From Rana temporaria (taxonomy: Eukaryota; Chordata; Amphibia; Anura; Ranidae), in contig NC_053499.1 of the NCBI RefSeq assembly GCF_905171775.1, positions 29,379,026 to 29,443,025 on the forward strand: 64,000 nucleotides of DNA. The letters run 5' to 3'. Position 1 is the stretch's first letter, and every line of letters begins with the position of its first letter. The notes beneath the pieces are model-generated. The model ran no database searches and had not been told where the DNA came from. It was given only the letters and a program-made list of their open reading frames with translations. Made by a program: the position numbers and the translations under genes. Below, piece by piece: positions 1-11,150 of this stretch.

Positions 1-520
1 AGTTGTAGTACAGCTGAGTGAACTGTTGAACTTTGTGTTAGGAACTGTTAAGTACTGTTGCCATAGGTAGGAACCTTTTAAGTACTGTTGCCATAGGAGA
101 CAGCATTCCTGCGCATGCAGATGTGGCGTCTTGCTGGGGCCTTTCCCTGCGTGACTGTCCTTCTATCGAAGTCTCGGAGTCTGTTAATTGAAATTGCAAC
201 TACTTAAGGGTGTCCTGGGCCTAACCCTCTTTCCCTTCAAAATATAAAAGAAATTAAACCTTTTGCATCCAAGAAGTGCCTGGCGCCCAATGACTTTTAC
301 CACCTTTACACCCACTATGCCTCACAACCGAATACATATTGAATGGTGTCAGCTGTCTTTTGCGCTGAAGGTCCTCATTAGGCTGGAAGAGGTTAAAGAC
401 TTTGCTACATATACGGGAGCTGTTTTCCCTGCCAAGGGATCTGCATTTTGTCCATGCAGCCCTGAGATTTACACAGCCATGACAGAAAGCACAGCCAGCC
501 TGGTGACCTGATCATCATCT
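1..520 (+). repeat. Dispersed LTR-like repeat, copy A (left edge cut)
   Basis: Homologous over about 480 bp to 13575-14060: shared blocks include ACTTTGTGTTAGGAA, CTGTTGCCATAGGAGACA, GCATGCAGATGTGG and TTTACACCCA. It carries an ATTAAACC poly(A)-like signal near 251, followed by AAGAAGTGCCTGGCGCCCAA. The TGGCGCCCAA string resembles a retroelement primer-binding site, so the copy may be an LTR with adjacent leader. That assignment is inference. Confidence 0.5.
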
Positions 521-2074
521 CTTTTAGTTAACGGAGTAGCAAACACAAAAAAAAAGGAAAAAAATGGAATGGTCTCTTGCAGGTTAAATCCATAATATGC
601 TATAGCCTTTGCATATACATCCGGGGGTAATTCTCCCTAATGAAGTCACATGACCCTGTGACAAAGCGTGTATGGGGATGGAGCTAACTCGATGACAGCA
701 TCATGCATAGGAAGCACCAGGAAAGGACCACCAGTGGAGCCATGGCGTGTGTTTTCACATGTCATGTAATTTCTTTCTTCCTAAGTGAGGACACAGCTGG
801 TGGTCGTGGTGTACAGTGGTGTGGACAAGCACTATAGTATCTGGGTGAATTAAAAGAAGCACAACAAGAGTTTTTTTTCTAAAGACTTTTTATTTATGAT
901 ATTGTTATATACATTTGTTTTTAGCAATTTTGAGTAAAAGAACATTTATATTTGTTACCAAGTTGCTCAATATATGGGGAATGAACAAAGGGACAATGCT
1001 GATTTACTATTTACTGAGCAGGCCAGGAAATTTACAAATTCTAAAGTAAACATATTTTGTAAGGTGTGTGTGGCCGGGCACTTGGCTACAATGAACAGGT
1101 TATGACAGTTTGCAGCATTTTTTTACACTATCACTGAACTTATATGCAGATTCATCTCACAATCTGCCTACCGCCAGTGTGGGGGGGGGTGACAGGCAAG
1201 AAGCTCCAAAGACTACTATGCAGGGCGCAGAGGACACAGCTTCCTTGTGCCTTGAGGGGGCTCAAAGAATGCACATTGCTGTCCAGTGTGCACCATCACT
1301 GCTGCATAACAGCGGCCTGAGCAGGATCTGGAGATCTGAGTCTAGATGTGCCAGAGTCACCGGGGTGCAGAGCAGAGAATGGACTAATCATTGTGTGTGA
1401 CAAGATGGTGAGCAGCATTATTGCTGAGACTGGTAAGCTGTTCCTGTGGGGATTTACTATCTTCTACTGAGAGATTGAGTCCATAAGGAACTAACCATAC
1501 AGCCATCTAGTAGCCTTATTGCTGCCTGCAGGCTTGACCGAGACTATCCTCATATGCACCAACTGTACAACTGTGCCCCAACGCAAGCCAGCTGAAGAGT
1601 AAGGACTAAAGACTGTCACTTTACAGCTGCTACACAGAGACCTTCACTTACAGATAACAGATACCTCTTAGGGGACATTGCACCATATCCTAGCCATTCT
1701 CCTAGTGTGCACTTCAGACTTGTTATTGTATTATTATTCACATTGCAGTTAATGCTTATACTATATATACTGTTTATTGTTGATTCACAAGTTAATCCAA
1801 GCCTAGTGGTACAGAACTGTTTTAACCTGTAAATGGACTGTGCACTCTCTATTCAATCCAACGGGAATGCTTCTGAGAAGCATGGACTCTCCCAAGAATT
1901 TACTAAAAAGAGCACACCAAAGCAGGTAGGGGAAGTTGGGGCAGGGCATTCTACAGTATACACCTGTGTGGTGAATTCTTGCAATTTAGATGCGTCACTA
2001 TTGAATTGAATTCTATAGAACATGTATTTTGTTGAAAGTGTGTGAATAAATAGTAATGGTAATATATATATATA
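521..2074. other. Unassigned non-coding sequence
   Basis: No gene recognised. It contains a short poly-A/poly-G run and ordinary AT-rich sequence. Open frames here are short and lack family resemblance. Confidence 0.4.
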
Positions 2075-2515
2075 AAGTATCTCACAAAAGTGAGTACACC
2101 CCTCACATTTTTGTAAATATTTTATTATATCTTTTCATGTGAGAACACTGAAAAAACGCTTTACTACAATGTGAAGTAGTGAGTGTACAGCTTGTATAAC
2201 AGTGTACATTTGCTGTCCCATCAAAATAACTCAACACACAGCCATTAATGTCTAAATCACTGGAAACAAAAGTGAGTACACCCCTAAGTGAAAGTATCCA
2301 CATTGGGCCCAAAGTGATAAATTTTGGATGGCCACCATTATTTTCCAGCACTGCCTTAACCCTCTTGGGCACGGAGTTCACCAGAGCTTCACAGGTTGCC
2401 ACTGGAGTCCTTATCCACTCCTCCATGACAACATCACGGAGCTGGTGGATGTTAGAGACCTTGCGCTACTCCACCTTCCGTTTGAGGATGCCCCACAAAT
2501 GCTCAAAATAGTTTT
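2075..2515 (-). mobile_element. Tc1/mariner-type element, 3'-terminal fragment
   Basis: Holds one terminal repeat (CTCACAAAAGTGAGTACACC near 2080-2100, repeated inside at about 2270) and the C-terminal coding part of a Tc1-like transposase on the minus strand, including PKRVKAVLENNGGHP. It is the same family as 56564-57141. The catalytic region is absent, so the copy is 5'-truncated and inactive. Confidence 0.8.
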
Positions 2516-3530
2516 TGGTAATTGCTATCCTTAAAGTTCAACTTATCTAATCCGGGTTATCACCGCCATGCCACAAGCTGCATATAAGTGTAAAAAAAAG
2601 TGCTGGTGGTTTTTGTTCCATTGCCATGTATTAATGCCCATTGCTTTAAGACAGCCCATTGTAAAAGATGTAACACATTTTATTTAAAAAAATGCAACAC
2701 ATTAACAAAACTAGATGTCTTAGGGGTCCAAAAAATCTGCCATATTGATTCAGAGTAAGGATTGCTATGGATAAAGAAAAAGGTTGTCTTAGCTTCCATT
2801 GTAGCCTGTCAGCAGTTAGTAGATGGGGGGATCCCACAAAGCTGCTCTTTAAAAATAAAAATGAATCCTCCGCAATTTTTCCATAATTTCAAACCATCCT
2901 GAGACTAGAAACTAGCTAACAATCACTCTTTGTCTAAGAAGAAAGATGATCATTGAAGATGTCAAAAAGGATTTCCGAGTGAGTGGTACTGCATGATTCA
3001 CTGTACAATAGATAATGTAATTCAAAGTAGTTAGTGGAACGGTAGGCCATCCAGGTATAATTTGTTAAAATTGATAAGGAAGTCTTTGTCCAGTTAAAGT
3101 TCCATTTCAATGGTATTCTTTTTAATCCAGAACAGTCTTTGAAGGCTGGGAAAAGAAAGTGTAGCAGGTTACGAGGAGAAGACTAAAGGAGATCCTGACC
3201 TAGGCTTCTCCGACATCTTTTTGTATTCAGATGTATTTTCAACCAGAAATGCCTGGGGGCAAAAGCTTGATTGCCTTTCCATTTTACATTTACTTTGCAA
3301 TTAAATTGTTATCGTTCTGAGTTTTCCTTGCTCCCTTTTATTTAAATCCTATTTCATCTCTGTTTTTAGGTGAAGTGAACTGTTTGCCTTTTTCAGTACT
3401 GGTTTGCATCTGATTAGGGTGAGGATACATTAGGGGTGATGATACATTAGGGGTGAGGATACACTAAAAGTTCTCATAAAAGAAAAATTGATACAGAAGG
3501 GTAAATATGGGCTGTGCTTGTATTCATCAG
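2516..3530. other. Unassigned intergenic sequence
   Basis: No gene seen. It includes a short run of repeated GGGGTGAKGATACAYTA units at about 3417-3470. Confidence 0.4.
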
Positions 3531-3533
3531 TTA

Positions 3534-3640
3534 GACCCCTTTCCCACTGGGGCGGTTTGCAGGCGCTATTGCGCTAAAAATAGCATCTGCAAACCGACCT
3601 GAAAAAGCGGCTTTCACACTGGAGCGGTGCGGTGCGCTAA
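3534..3640. repeat. Half copy of the CCCCTTTCCCACTGGGG MITE
   Basis: Starts with TTAGACCCCTTTCCCACTGG and matches the end of the complete element at 36540-36927. Only about 105 bp remain and no second end is present. Confidence 0.5.
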
Positions 3641-3714
3641 CATAACAAACATAAGCAAACTTCAGAACAATAAAATTACTTATGTATATGTTTGTTATCT
3701 ACACATAAAAAAAC

Positions 3715-4990
3715 TCTGAAGTACACTCCTGAAGAAGCGCTCCCACCACGAAACATGTAGAGTTTGAACTGACAAGGAACGATTATCTGATCCCCCCCCC
3801 CCTTCACAGATGGATACACGTTTACTCTTTCAGTTCTCAGAGATTCAAGCTATCATGTGTATTGTACTTTCTCCTTAAAGGCTATTTTAATTGTGTTTTG
3901 TCTTAATACATTTATACTTTTTATACTCCTATGTGTGTATGTGAGTCTTTACTGTACCATGAAAGTCCAAAGTTGCCTCAAATTTGCTGCCTCTTGTTTC
4001 TTAAATTGATAGGACGACGGTACATTAAGTAGCGTTGATCTGCTACGCAACGCGTCAGGTGAAGGAAAGTGCCGTCGGTGACGTCATCTCCGCTCGCGGC
4101 CGAGAGCGGAGATCTGCTACTTTGTACACAAACACTCGCTGCATGCTGTTTTACTCCTTGATAAATGTGAGTGTAATATTTGTTTTACTATCATTAAAAT
4201 TGTGTTGAACTTATTACACTATGGAGCTTGCATTTACTTTCATGTGAGTGGTCTGGAGCTTTACCCTTGGTGGACGTTTTTGAGGGACCCTTAGAGTGTA
4301 CACTGCTGGAATCCTTTATTGCATCTAACAGGCTGGTTTAACCTGTTTTGAGGTGAGAGGCTGGAATTATCTTCACGAATCTGCACTAAACTACACTGGA
4401 ATTTCGTGCGGTGGATTGCAGCACTTTATTTAATTATTATAAAACACTACCTGCACTCTTTTGGAAGAGTTTGGATTGGCACTTTATTATAAGTCTTTTT
4501 GCACTTTTCTTTTGGAACTTTTTTTACCACAAGTAGAGTTTGACTTGGAACACTCTATTATTTATCATCACATTTTTAAATAATTTTTTTATATATAAAT
4601 TTTTTCATCATATTATATATTTTTTATCTGAACATTATTTATTCACAATCATTGATGTTAATTTTAACATTATTTATCACCCAGATTTTACACTGTGTGT
4701 TCTTTTGGATTTTTTCACGGATTTATTGCTCACGTCATCACTGTTTATTGATACCGTTGGATTATTACTACTGTGTTGACTATTAATTATTATTTTTAGT
4801 CTTTACTTTTGTATTATTAATTTTCACTATTTTCCACCTCATTCATCTCCAATTAGATGCTTTGAAGGTTTTGGAACAAGGAGTGAAACATATACATTGG
4901 ATTCAATCATTACTATTCATACGTTGCTGTGCGTTATTTGGCATTTAGTATTTATTTTAACTGGCAAGCGCCTCTATTTACCCCCTATTT
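3715..4990 (+). repeat. Retroelement-like remnant with a CTGAAGA...CGAAAC motif
   Basis: At 3729-3754 the motif CTGAAGA, a 13-nt loop, and CGAAAC resembles the conserved core of hammerhead ribozymes described in Penelope-like and related retroelements, but the intervening stem is not complementary. AT-rich sequence follows, with many short open frames and no recognisable domain. The retroelement assignment is inference. Confidence 0.3.
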
Positions 4991-5042
4991 ACATTATTAT
5001 ACCTTTATTTGTTCAGTAGTGATAATTAAGCATGTAGCATAA

Positions 5043-5461
5043 TGCCGCGTACACACGATCGGTTAAACCGATGAGAATGGTCTGATGGACTGTTTTCATC
5101 GGTCAAAACCGATCGTGTGTGGGCACCATCGGTTATTTAACCATCGGTTAAAAAAAAGCCAACTTGTTTTAAATTTAACCGATGGATTCCTAACCGATAG
5201 AACAAAACCGATTGTTAATAGGCATAACCATCGGTTAAAAATCCATGAATGCTCAGAATCAAGTCGACACATGCTTGGAAGCATTGAACTTCATTTTTTT
5301 CTGCACGTCGTTGTGTTTTACGTCACCGCGTTCTGACACGATCGTTTTTTCAACCTATGGTGTGTAGGCGCGACGGACCATCAGTCAGCTTCATCGGTTA
5401 ACCGATGAAAACGGTCCATCGGTCCGTTCTCATCGGATGGACTGATCGTGTGTACGCGGCA
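5043..5461. mobile_element. TAA-flanked MITE, GTACACACGATC family, copy 1
   Basis: Terminal inverted repeats are TGCCGCGTACACACGATC and its complement GATCGTGTGTACGCGGCA. It is flanked by TAA at 5040-5042 and 5462-5464. The interior repeats the motif ACCGATGG/CCATCGGT on both strands. The 3-bp TWA duplication fits a PIF/Harbinger-type non-autonomous element. Confidence 0.8.
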
Positions 5462-5464
5462 TAA

Positions 5465-5751
5465 GGCTCTAACCAGTGAACAGACTCTTGCAGTGTATAG
5501 TTTATTTTCCATGCTGATATTGCATTGAAGACAATGCTCCAGCACAATTGGGATTGCCTGAATGGTGACAGCTGAAGGTGTAGAAATTACCAGAAGGCAA
5601 CATCAAATTGTAGGGCAGGGGCAAAGACAGTTTGGAGGTCAGGGCAGGCAGCAGACAAGAGTAGATGAGAAACAAGGTGGAGGTCAACACAGACAGCAGG
5701 CAAAATCAAAAGTGCAGTTCCAGACACTGACTAAAGAGGGGGCATTGCAAC
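5465..5751. other. Unassigned sequence
   Basis: AG-rich stretch with degenerate CAGRCAGCAG-type repeats at about 5610-5710. No gene recognised. Confidence 0.35.
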
Positions 5752-5755
5752 TTAA

Positions 5756-6228
5756 AGCGGGAGTTCACCCAAATTTTTTTTTTTAACATTAGATTGGGCC
5801 TAATTACGGGAAGCAGAATCGGGTGTTTTGTTTAAAATCAATGCAGTACTTACCATTTTAGAGATAGATGTTCTCCGCCGCTTCCGGGTATGGTCTTCGG
5901 GACTGGGCGTTCCTATTTGATTGACAGCCTTCCGACGGTCGCATACAGCGCGTCACGAGTTGCCGAACGCCGGTGCGGCTCTATACGGAGCCTGCGCACC
6001 GACGTTCGGCTACTTTCGGAAACTGGTGACGCGCTGTATGCGACGGTCGGAAGGCTGTCAATCAAATAGGAACCCCCAGTCCCGCAGCCCATACCCGGAA
6101 GCCACAGAGAAGATCTATCTCTAAAACGGTAAGTACTGTATTGATTTTAAACAAAACACCCGATTCTGCTTCCCGTAATTAGGCCCAATCTGATGTTAAA
6201 AATAGATTTTTTGGGGTGAACCTCTACT
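5756..6228. mobile_element. TTAA-flanked palindromic MITE, copy 1
   Basis: Almost the whole 473 bp is one inverted repeat, with arms meeting near 5990. The outer ends are AGCGGGAGTTCACCC and GGGTGAACCTCTACT, with TTAA on both sides (5752-5755 and 6229-6232). The arms share TCCTATTTGATTGACAGCCT and GTCGCATACAGCGCGTCAC. The TTAA target is piggyBac-like. Small reading frames here are palindrome artefacts. Confidence 0.75.
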
Positions 6229-6232
6229 TTAA

Positions 6233-6730
6233 ATAGGCACTGTTTGTTGGAGGAAACAAATATAAAATGCTATAAAGTGTGCTCTATGGAACTTAGAAGT
6301 GCTTCAGGTATAGGACAGATGTGTATGACAATTGGAGGCATGGGTGATGAAGTCAGCTGGGAAGCTGGACAGGCACACTCTGCACACTGGAAGCAGTTCT
6401 GTATTGAAAAGCAGGTGGCTGCAGTGTTTGATAGAGGTAACTGGGGTCCCCAGAGAAAATAAGAGTGAGGGAAATTGTGCCGTAGCGAGATTTACAATAT
6501 GTCTGGAATTCCTCTTATATAACAGTAGAGCACTTTCTGAAATGTCATTTGTACCTCAGCACCCTGTGCCTTCAGCCTCATAGCTGTATATCTGCAGTAT
6601 GAGATCTAAGGTACTGCTGCCCCAGACTTCTAGTCTCAGGATGTTGCTGGAGGTTTGCAAATGAGAAAGCAAAATGTCACCTCTACTAAGATGTCTCCAC
6701 GCACAGACACAATGTAGAACAAGTCATGGT
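6233..6730. other. Unassigned sequence
   Basis: No gene or recognised repeat. The plus-strand frames of 70-80 codons overlap each other and show no family features. Confidence 0.35.
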
Positions 6731-6732
6731 AA

Positions 6733-6968
6733 AGCTGGCCATACAGCATAGATTTCTTTTGATCACCCTGCATGTCGATCGAAATAAATCTAACAGATTT
6801 CTCCATCCATGTCAAAAAGTGCAGATGGATGAATCTCCCACTTTGGCCTTTATATTCTGACAGCCCCTTCAATCTAAGGGTGTTGGATAGGAAGGCACGG
6901 ATAGGGCTGCCAACAATTTGTTTGGCAAATTAGGAACTTGACAAAATGTGTTCAGTGTATGGCCATCC
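6733..6968. mobile_element. Small TAA-flanked MITE, GGCCATACA ends
   Basis: Ends AGCTGGCCATACAGC and GTGTATGGCCATCC are inverted repeats, flanked by TAA (6730-6732 and 6969-6971). A different end sequence from the GTACACACGATC family but the same target type. Confidence 0.55.
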
Positions 6969-7085
6969 TAAGTCAGTAAAAGAAGAAAAGAACAACTGCA
7001 GGGAAACCACAGGCAATTCTGATGCCTGCTCTTTTGCCCCCTAACTGCTTTTGGGGCATAGCTACCCAAATTCAGTTAATCTTAA

Positions 7086-7545
7086 AGCGGTTTTATACCC
7101 CAAATAAAGAATAAAAAAATAAACCTGTAAGGCAAAGGCATAATAAGCTAGTATGTCTAGCATACTAGCTCATTATCAATTACTTACCTTAGATCGAAGC
7201 CCCCGCATCGGTCCTTGGACACCTCCTCTGTCGCCGCCATGATACCCGGAGTGACTTCTGGGTATCACCGCTCCTGCCCTGTGACTGGCCAGAGCGGCGA
7301 TGACTTCACTCCCGCGCATTCGTGAGGAACGGCACAATTCTCGTGCATGCACACATTTCAGGCACTTTCCGGCAGGCTCCCATTCAAGAGCCTCCGCGCT
7401 CAGTGCGCAGTAGACATCGGCACCCGCTTTTCTGCACATATCTCCTTAACCATGTAGGTAAAGGAGATATTGCAAGCACCAACAGGTAAGCCTTAATGTA
7501 GGCTTACCTGTAGGTGCAAGTACTAGCAGAGGGTATACAACCGCT
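7086..7545. mobile_element. TTAA-flanked palindromic MITE, copy 2
   Basis: Ends AGCGGTTTTATACCCC and GGGTATACAACCGCT are inverted. TTAA lies at 7082-7085 and 7546-7549. Subterminal hairpins include CTAGTATGCTAGACATACTAG-like and GGTAAGCC/GGCTTACC pairs. Related in layout to the elements at 5756 and 53949. Confidence 0.7.
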
Positions 7546-7559
7546 TTAAATCTCTAAGC

Positions 7560-8180
7560 CATTTGCTTTTTTTTTCTTCTACATCTTGGCTTGGTCATGG
7601 CAAACATTTTAAGATTCAATGATATTAAGAGTCAATGAAGGAAAACCACCTCACATAGAAGTCAACTTCTTCTTTCTGCCAGCACATCATGCCCACTGCC
7701 AATGCTCCTAATAGTACAAAAATCCTCCTCTGAATGAGATTTAAGGTACTTTTAAAATGAGTTTGCAAACTGATAGCCGTTCCCTGCTCGGTCTGCAATA
7801 AGATAAAAGATAAAAATGCTCCGGTTACCATTTCACCTTCAGCATGCCTTCCAGACATTGTACTGTACAACACAAGGCCATGCTCCAGCCTTCGGAAAGC
7901 CATCCTCCTGGAAAAAAGGATCAATATCTCATTAAAAGTTCAGATGTTTTTACTCCGGCGTCCAGAGAGGATGCTGGGATTTGGGTTCTGCACCACCAGC
8001 TCTTTCTGATTCAAAAAGAACCGACAAAAATAATTATTTGACATAATCCTTGTTTTTAATGAGGCTGTTGAAAAGGCAGTAACAGGAGTCATTTTTGTTT
8101 TTGCATTGTAGAAATCCCGTGGGCAGCATCGCTTGCACAGATCACTTATGTTTTCATATACAGATGCAGCTGTTAAAGTT
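7560..8180. other. Apparently unique sequence with a minus-strand open frame
   Basis: An AG-preceded minus-strand frame runs from about 7888 to a stop at 7625. It begins RMAFRRLEHGLVLYSTMSGR and holds a hydrophobic stretch IFVLLGALAVGMM. I recognise no family, and the length is only modestly above chance. It may be unique intergenic sequence. Confidence 0.2.
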
Positions 8181-8183
8181 AAT

Positions 8184-8919
8184 GGGGCAGATCCACAAAA
8201 GGATTACGCCGGCTACTGACACGCGTAATTTTAAATTTCCCGCGTCGTATCTTTGTTTTGTATCCACAAAACAAGATACGACGGCATCTGGGATCGATCC
8301 GACAGGCGTACGTCTTAGTACGCTGTTGGATCTAAGCTGCAATTTTTCGGCGGCCGCTAGGTGGCGTTCCCGTCGAAATCCGCGTCGAGTATGCAAATTA
8401 GCTAGTTACGGCGATCCACGAACGTACGTCGGCCCGGCGCATTTTTTTACGTCGTTTTCGTTCGGCTTTTTCCGGCGTATAGTTAAAGCTGCTATATGAT
8501 GGCGTACTCAATGTTAAGTATGGCCGTCGTTCCCGCGTACAATTTTGAATTTTTTACGTTGTTTGCGTAAGTCGTTCTTGAATAGGAATTTGTGTAGAAT
8601 GACATCACCGTCGTAAGCATTGGCTTGTTCCGGTTAAATTTCGAGCATGCGCACTGGGATACCCCCAGGGACGGCACATGTGCAGTTAAAAAAAAACATT
8701 GTTTACGTCGGGTCACGACGTATTTACATAAAACACGCCCCCATTACATCCATTTGAATTCCGCGCCCTTACGCCGCAAGAGATACACTACGCCGCCATT
8801 ACTTACGGCGCAAATTCGTTGAGGATTCAAAACAAAAAAAAGTAAGTTACAGCGGCGTAGTGTATCTTAGATACGCTACGCCCGGCGCACTAATGCGCCG
8901 TTGTACGTGGATCTACCCC
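8184..8919. mobile_element. CpG-rich Harbinger-like MITE, copy 1
   Basis: Ends GGGGCAGATCCACAAA and GTGGATCTACCCC. Flanked by AAT (8181-8183 and 8920-8922). The interior contains the family blocks AACAAGATACGACGGCAT, GTATGCAAATTAGCTA and GGCGTAGTGTATCTTAGA, and is far richer in CpG than the surroundings. No protein-coding capacity. Confidence 0.85.
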
Positions 8920-8922
8920 AAT

Positions 8923-9355
8923 ACATGATTGTAGGGGTGCAGACTGGCGCTGATTGACTTCCCAGTGTGTTTGTTCAGATGGCCCCCCGTTGAGAGAGAT
9001 TTCAGTACAGGAATAGTAAAGACAGGAACACGGTGTATCTGAAATCATTCTCTGACTTTACTGATAATAAGACAATTATATGCATTACAAAAAGGGAGGG
9101 GCCGAAATACATTTATTTGGATAGTGAACAAAGAAATATTATGTTGGCAATATGTGATTGGTTAATACAAATACTACATGTTCTGTACTCGTTAAAAACA
9201 GACTTTCTATTCATTAAAAAGGTTTTGTAAGTGAAAACAACAGTTGCATAATATAATTAAAAAGGGAAGGAACGTTCCTAGTACAAGATAGGGAGAAATA
9301 TAGATAAAAAATATTATACAGTTCTAGCAATTAATAAGGAATGTCTCACATGTAA
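8923..9355. other. Unassigned AT-rich sequence
   Basis: No gene seen. It precedes the composite repeat block that starts near 9358. Confidence 0.35.
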
Positions 9356-9544
9356 TACAGCCCTCAAAATTTGCACTCGCCTACTAGCATTTGGCGAGTA
9401 AACAAATGTGGAGGGCGAGTAATGACAGGGCTGTGCTGTCCCAGGAATGTAAAGCCAGTGCCCCGGCCGCACACAGGCTCGCAGCACGGCCATTGCAATA
9501 CATATTACACAGTCAGCCGTCCCTCTCCACCTCCTGCTACACAT

Positions 9545-9955
9545 CCCCGCCCAGGTACACAGTCCATGCCGTTTGATAGGCATGAAAGAGCTGCCCGGGA
9601 CCGCCCCTCTCTGCTGCAATCCCCACCCAGACCGTGCACATCCCTCTACATTCAAGAGCCGCCCGGGACTGCCCCGCTCCGCCTCCGTTCTTTTGCAATC
9701 CCCACCCAGACCGTGCACTTCAATCTACATTCAAGAGCCACCTGGGACCGCCCCTCTTTGCCTCCCTCTTGTACATCAACGCCCAGGCACACAGACAATG
9801 CTGTTTAAAAAGCATGAGAGAGCCGCCTGGGACCACCCCCTCTCCGTCTCCATTCTGCTGCACACCCACACAAAGGCACAAAGTCCATGCACATCAATCG
9901 GTATTAAAGAGTGGCCTAAGACCGCCCACTCCGCCTCACTCCCTGCTGCAAATCT
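9545..9955. repeat. Degenerate tandem repeat of about 80 bp
   Basis: About five units share CCACCCAGACCGTGCAC, ACATTCAAGAGCCGCC and GGGACCGCCCC, spaced about 79-85 bp apart. The overlapping open frames on both strands here arise from the lack of stops in the C-rich unit. Confidence 0.75.
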
Positions 9956-10459
9956 AAGGAGTGATGGCTGACCCCTGTAGCTGCAAAATTGTAAATATGA
10001 CAGTGTGCTGTTAGGCAAGGTTACACTGGGGGATTAAACAAGATGTGTGCTGGGGGTGGTATTGAGAGCAAACATGTGCTGAATATGGGGGGAGGGTGCT
10101 AATTGGAGGCCTAGATGTCATGGATTAGGAAGGGGGGTGGAATTGGAAGTCTGAATCATATTCATGACTCCAATTTCACCCCCCTTCCTAATCCAGCATA
10201 CCCATGCCTTCACAACCACCCCCCCTTCCATATGATAGATTGGGGGGGGGGGGAGTGGTGGTGAAATTGGAGGCAATGTATGATGGATTGGGGAGAATAT
10301 TAAAAGCATAGATGCGCTGGATTGGGGGGGGGGATTGGGGGCATAGGTGTTCTGGAGAGGGGAGGTCAGAAGATGAGGTGTGCTAGGGGAGTCGTTAAAA
10401 GCACAGATGGAGGGGGGGCATTGGAGGCAGAGATATACTGGGAAGAGGAATTAGAGGTA

Positions 10460-10975
10460 GAGGTTTACTGGGGGAGGCGTTGGAGGCAGAGATATACTGG
10501 GAAGAGGAATTAGAGGTAGAGGTGTACTGGGGGAAGCGTTGGAGGTAGAGGTGTACTGGAGGAGGCGTTGGAGGTAGAGGTGTACTGGGGGAGGCGTTGG
10601 AGGTAGAGGTGTACTGGGGTAGGCGTTGGAGGTAGAGGTGTACTGGGGGAGGCGTTGGAGGTAGAGGTGTACTGGGGGAGGCATTGGAGGTAGAGGTGTA
10701 CTGGGGGAGGCGTTGGAGGTAGAGGTGTACTGGGGGAGGCGTTGGAGGTAGAGGTGTACTGGGGGAGGCGTTGGGGGTAGAGGTGTACTGGGGGAGGCAT
10801 TGGAGGTAGAGGTGTACTGGGGGAGGCGTTGGGGGTAGAGGTGTACTGGGGGAGGCGTTGGGGGTAGAGGTGTACTGGGGGAGGCATTGGAGGTAGAGGT
10901 GTACTGGGGGAGGCGTTGGAGGTAGAGGTGTACTGGGGGAGGCGTTGGAGGTAGAGGTGTACTGGGGGAGGAAAA
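10460..10975. repeat. 29-bp minisatellite
   Basis: About 18 copies of a 29-bp unit containing GTGTACTGGGGGAGGCGTTG and GAGGTAGAG, with small variants (GCATTGG, GGGGTAG). Because 29 is not divisible by 3, each minus-strand frame cycles through all three phases of the unit with no stop. This gives three overlapping 160-190-codon proline-rich pseudo-proteins. Confidence 0.97.
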
Positions 10976-11150
10976 ACAAAACCTAATACTGAATAAAGCA
11001 AAAAACAGTGTCATTTCATGAGATAATTTACAAGGGCGTGTATAGGGGCGGAATTAGGGGTGGGACAAGGTAGGGTTTGGATGGGGAAACTGGTGGCGAG
11101 TAACTCTTAAGACCTGGCTAGTAGCTCAGGACTTGAAATGTTGAGCCCTA

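Larger units (their letters stand above)
9358..11150. mobile_element. Composite repeat block with two internal tandem arrays, possible hAT-type ends
   Basis: The left end (CAGCCCTCAAAATTTGC, then GGCGAGTAA) and right end (GGCGAGTAACTC, then AAATGTTGAGCCCT) are imperfect inverted or related sequences, suggesting a single non-autonomous DNA transposon carrying tandem repeats. No clear 8-bp duplication was found, so boundaries are tentative. Confidence 0.4.

Noticed and set aside
10395..11014. Three overlapping proline/tyrosine-rich proteins of 163-194 codons on the minus strand
   Set aside because: They are the three frames of the 29-bp minisatellite and have no independent coding evidence.
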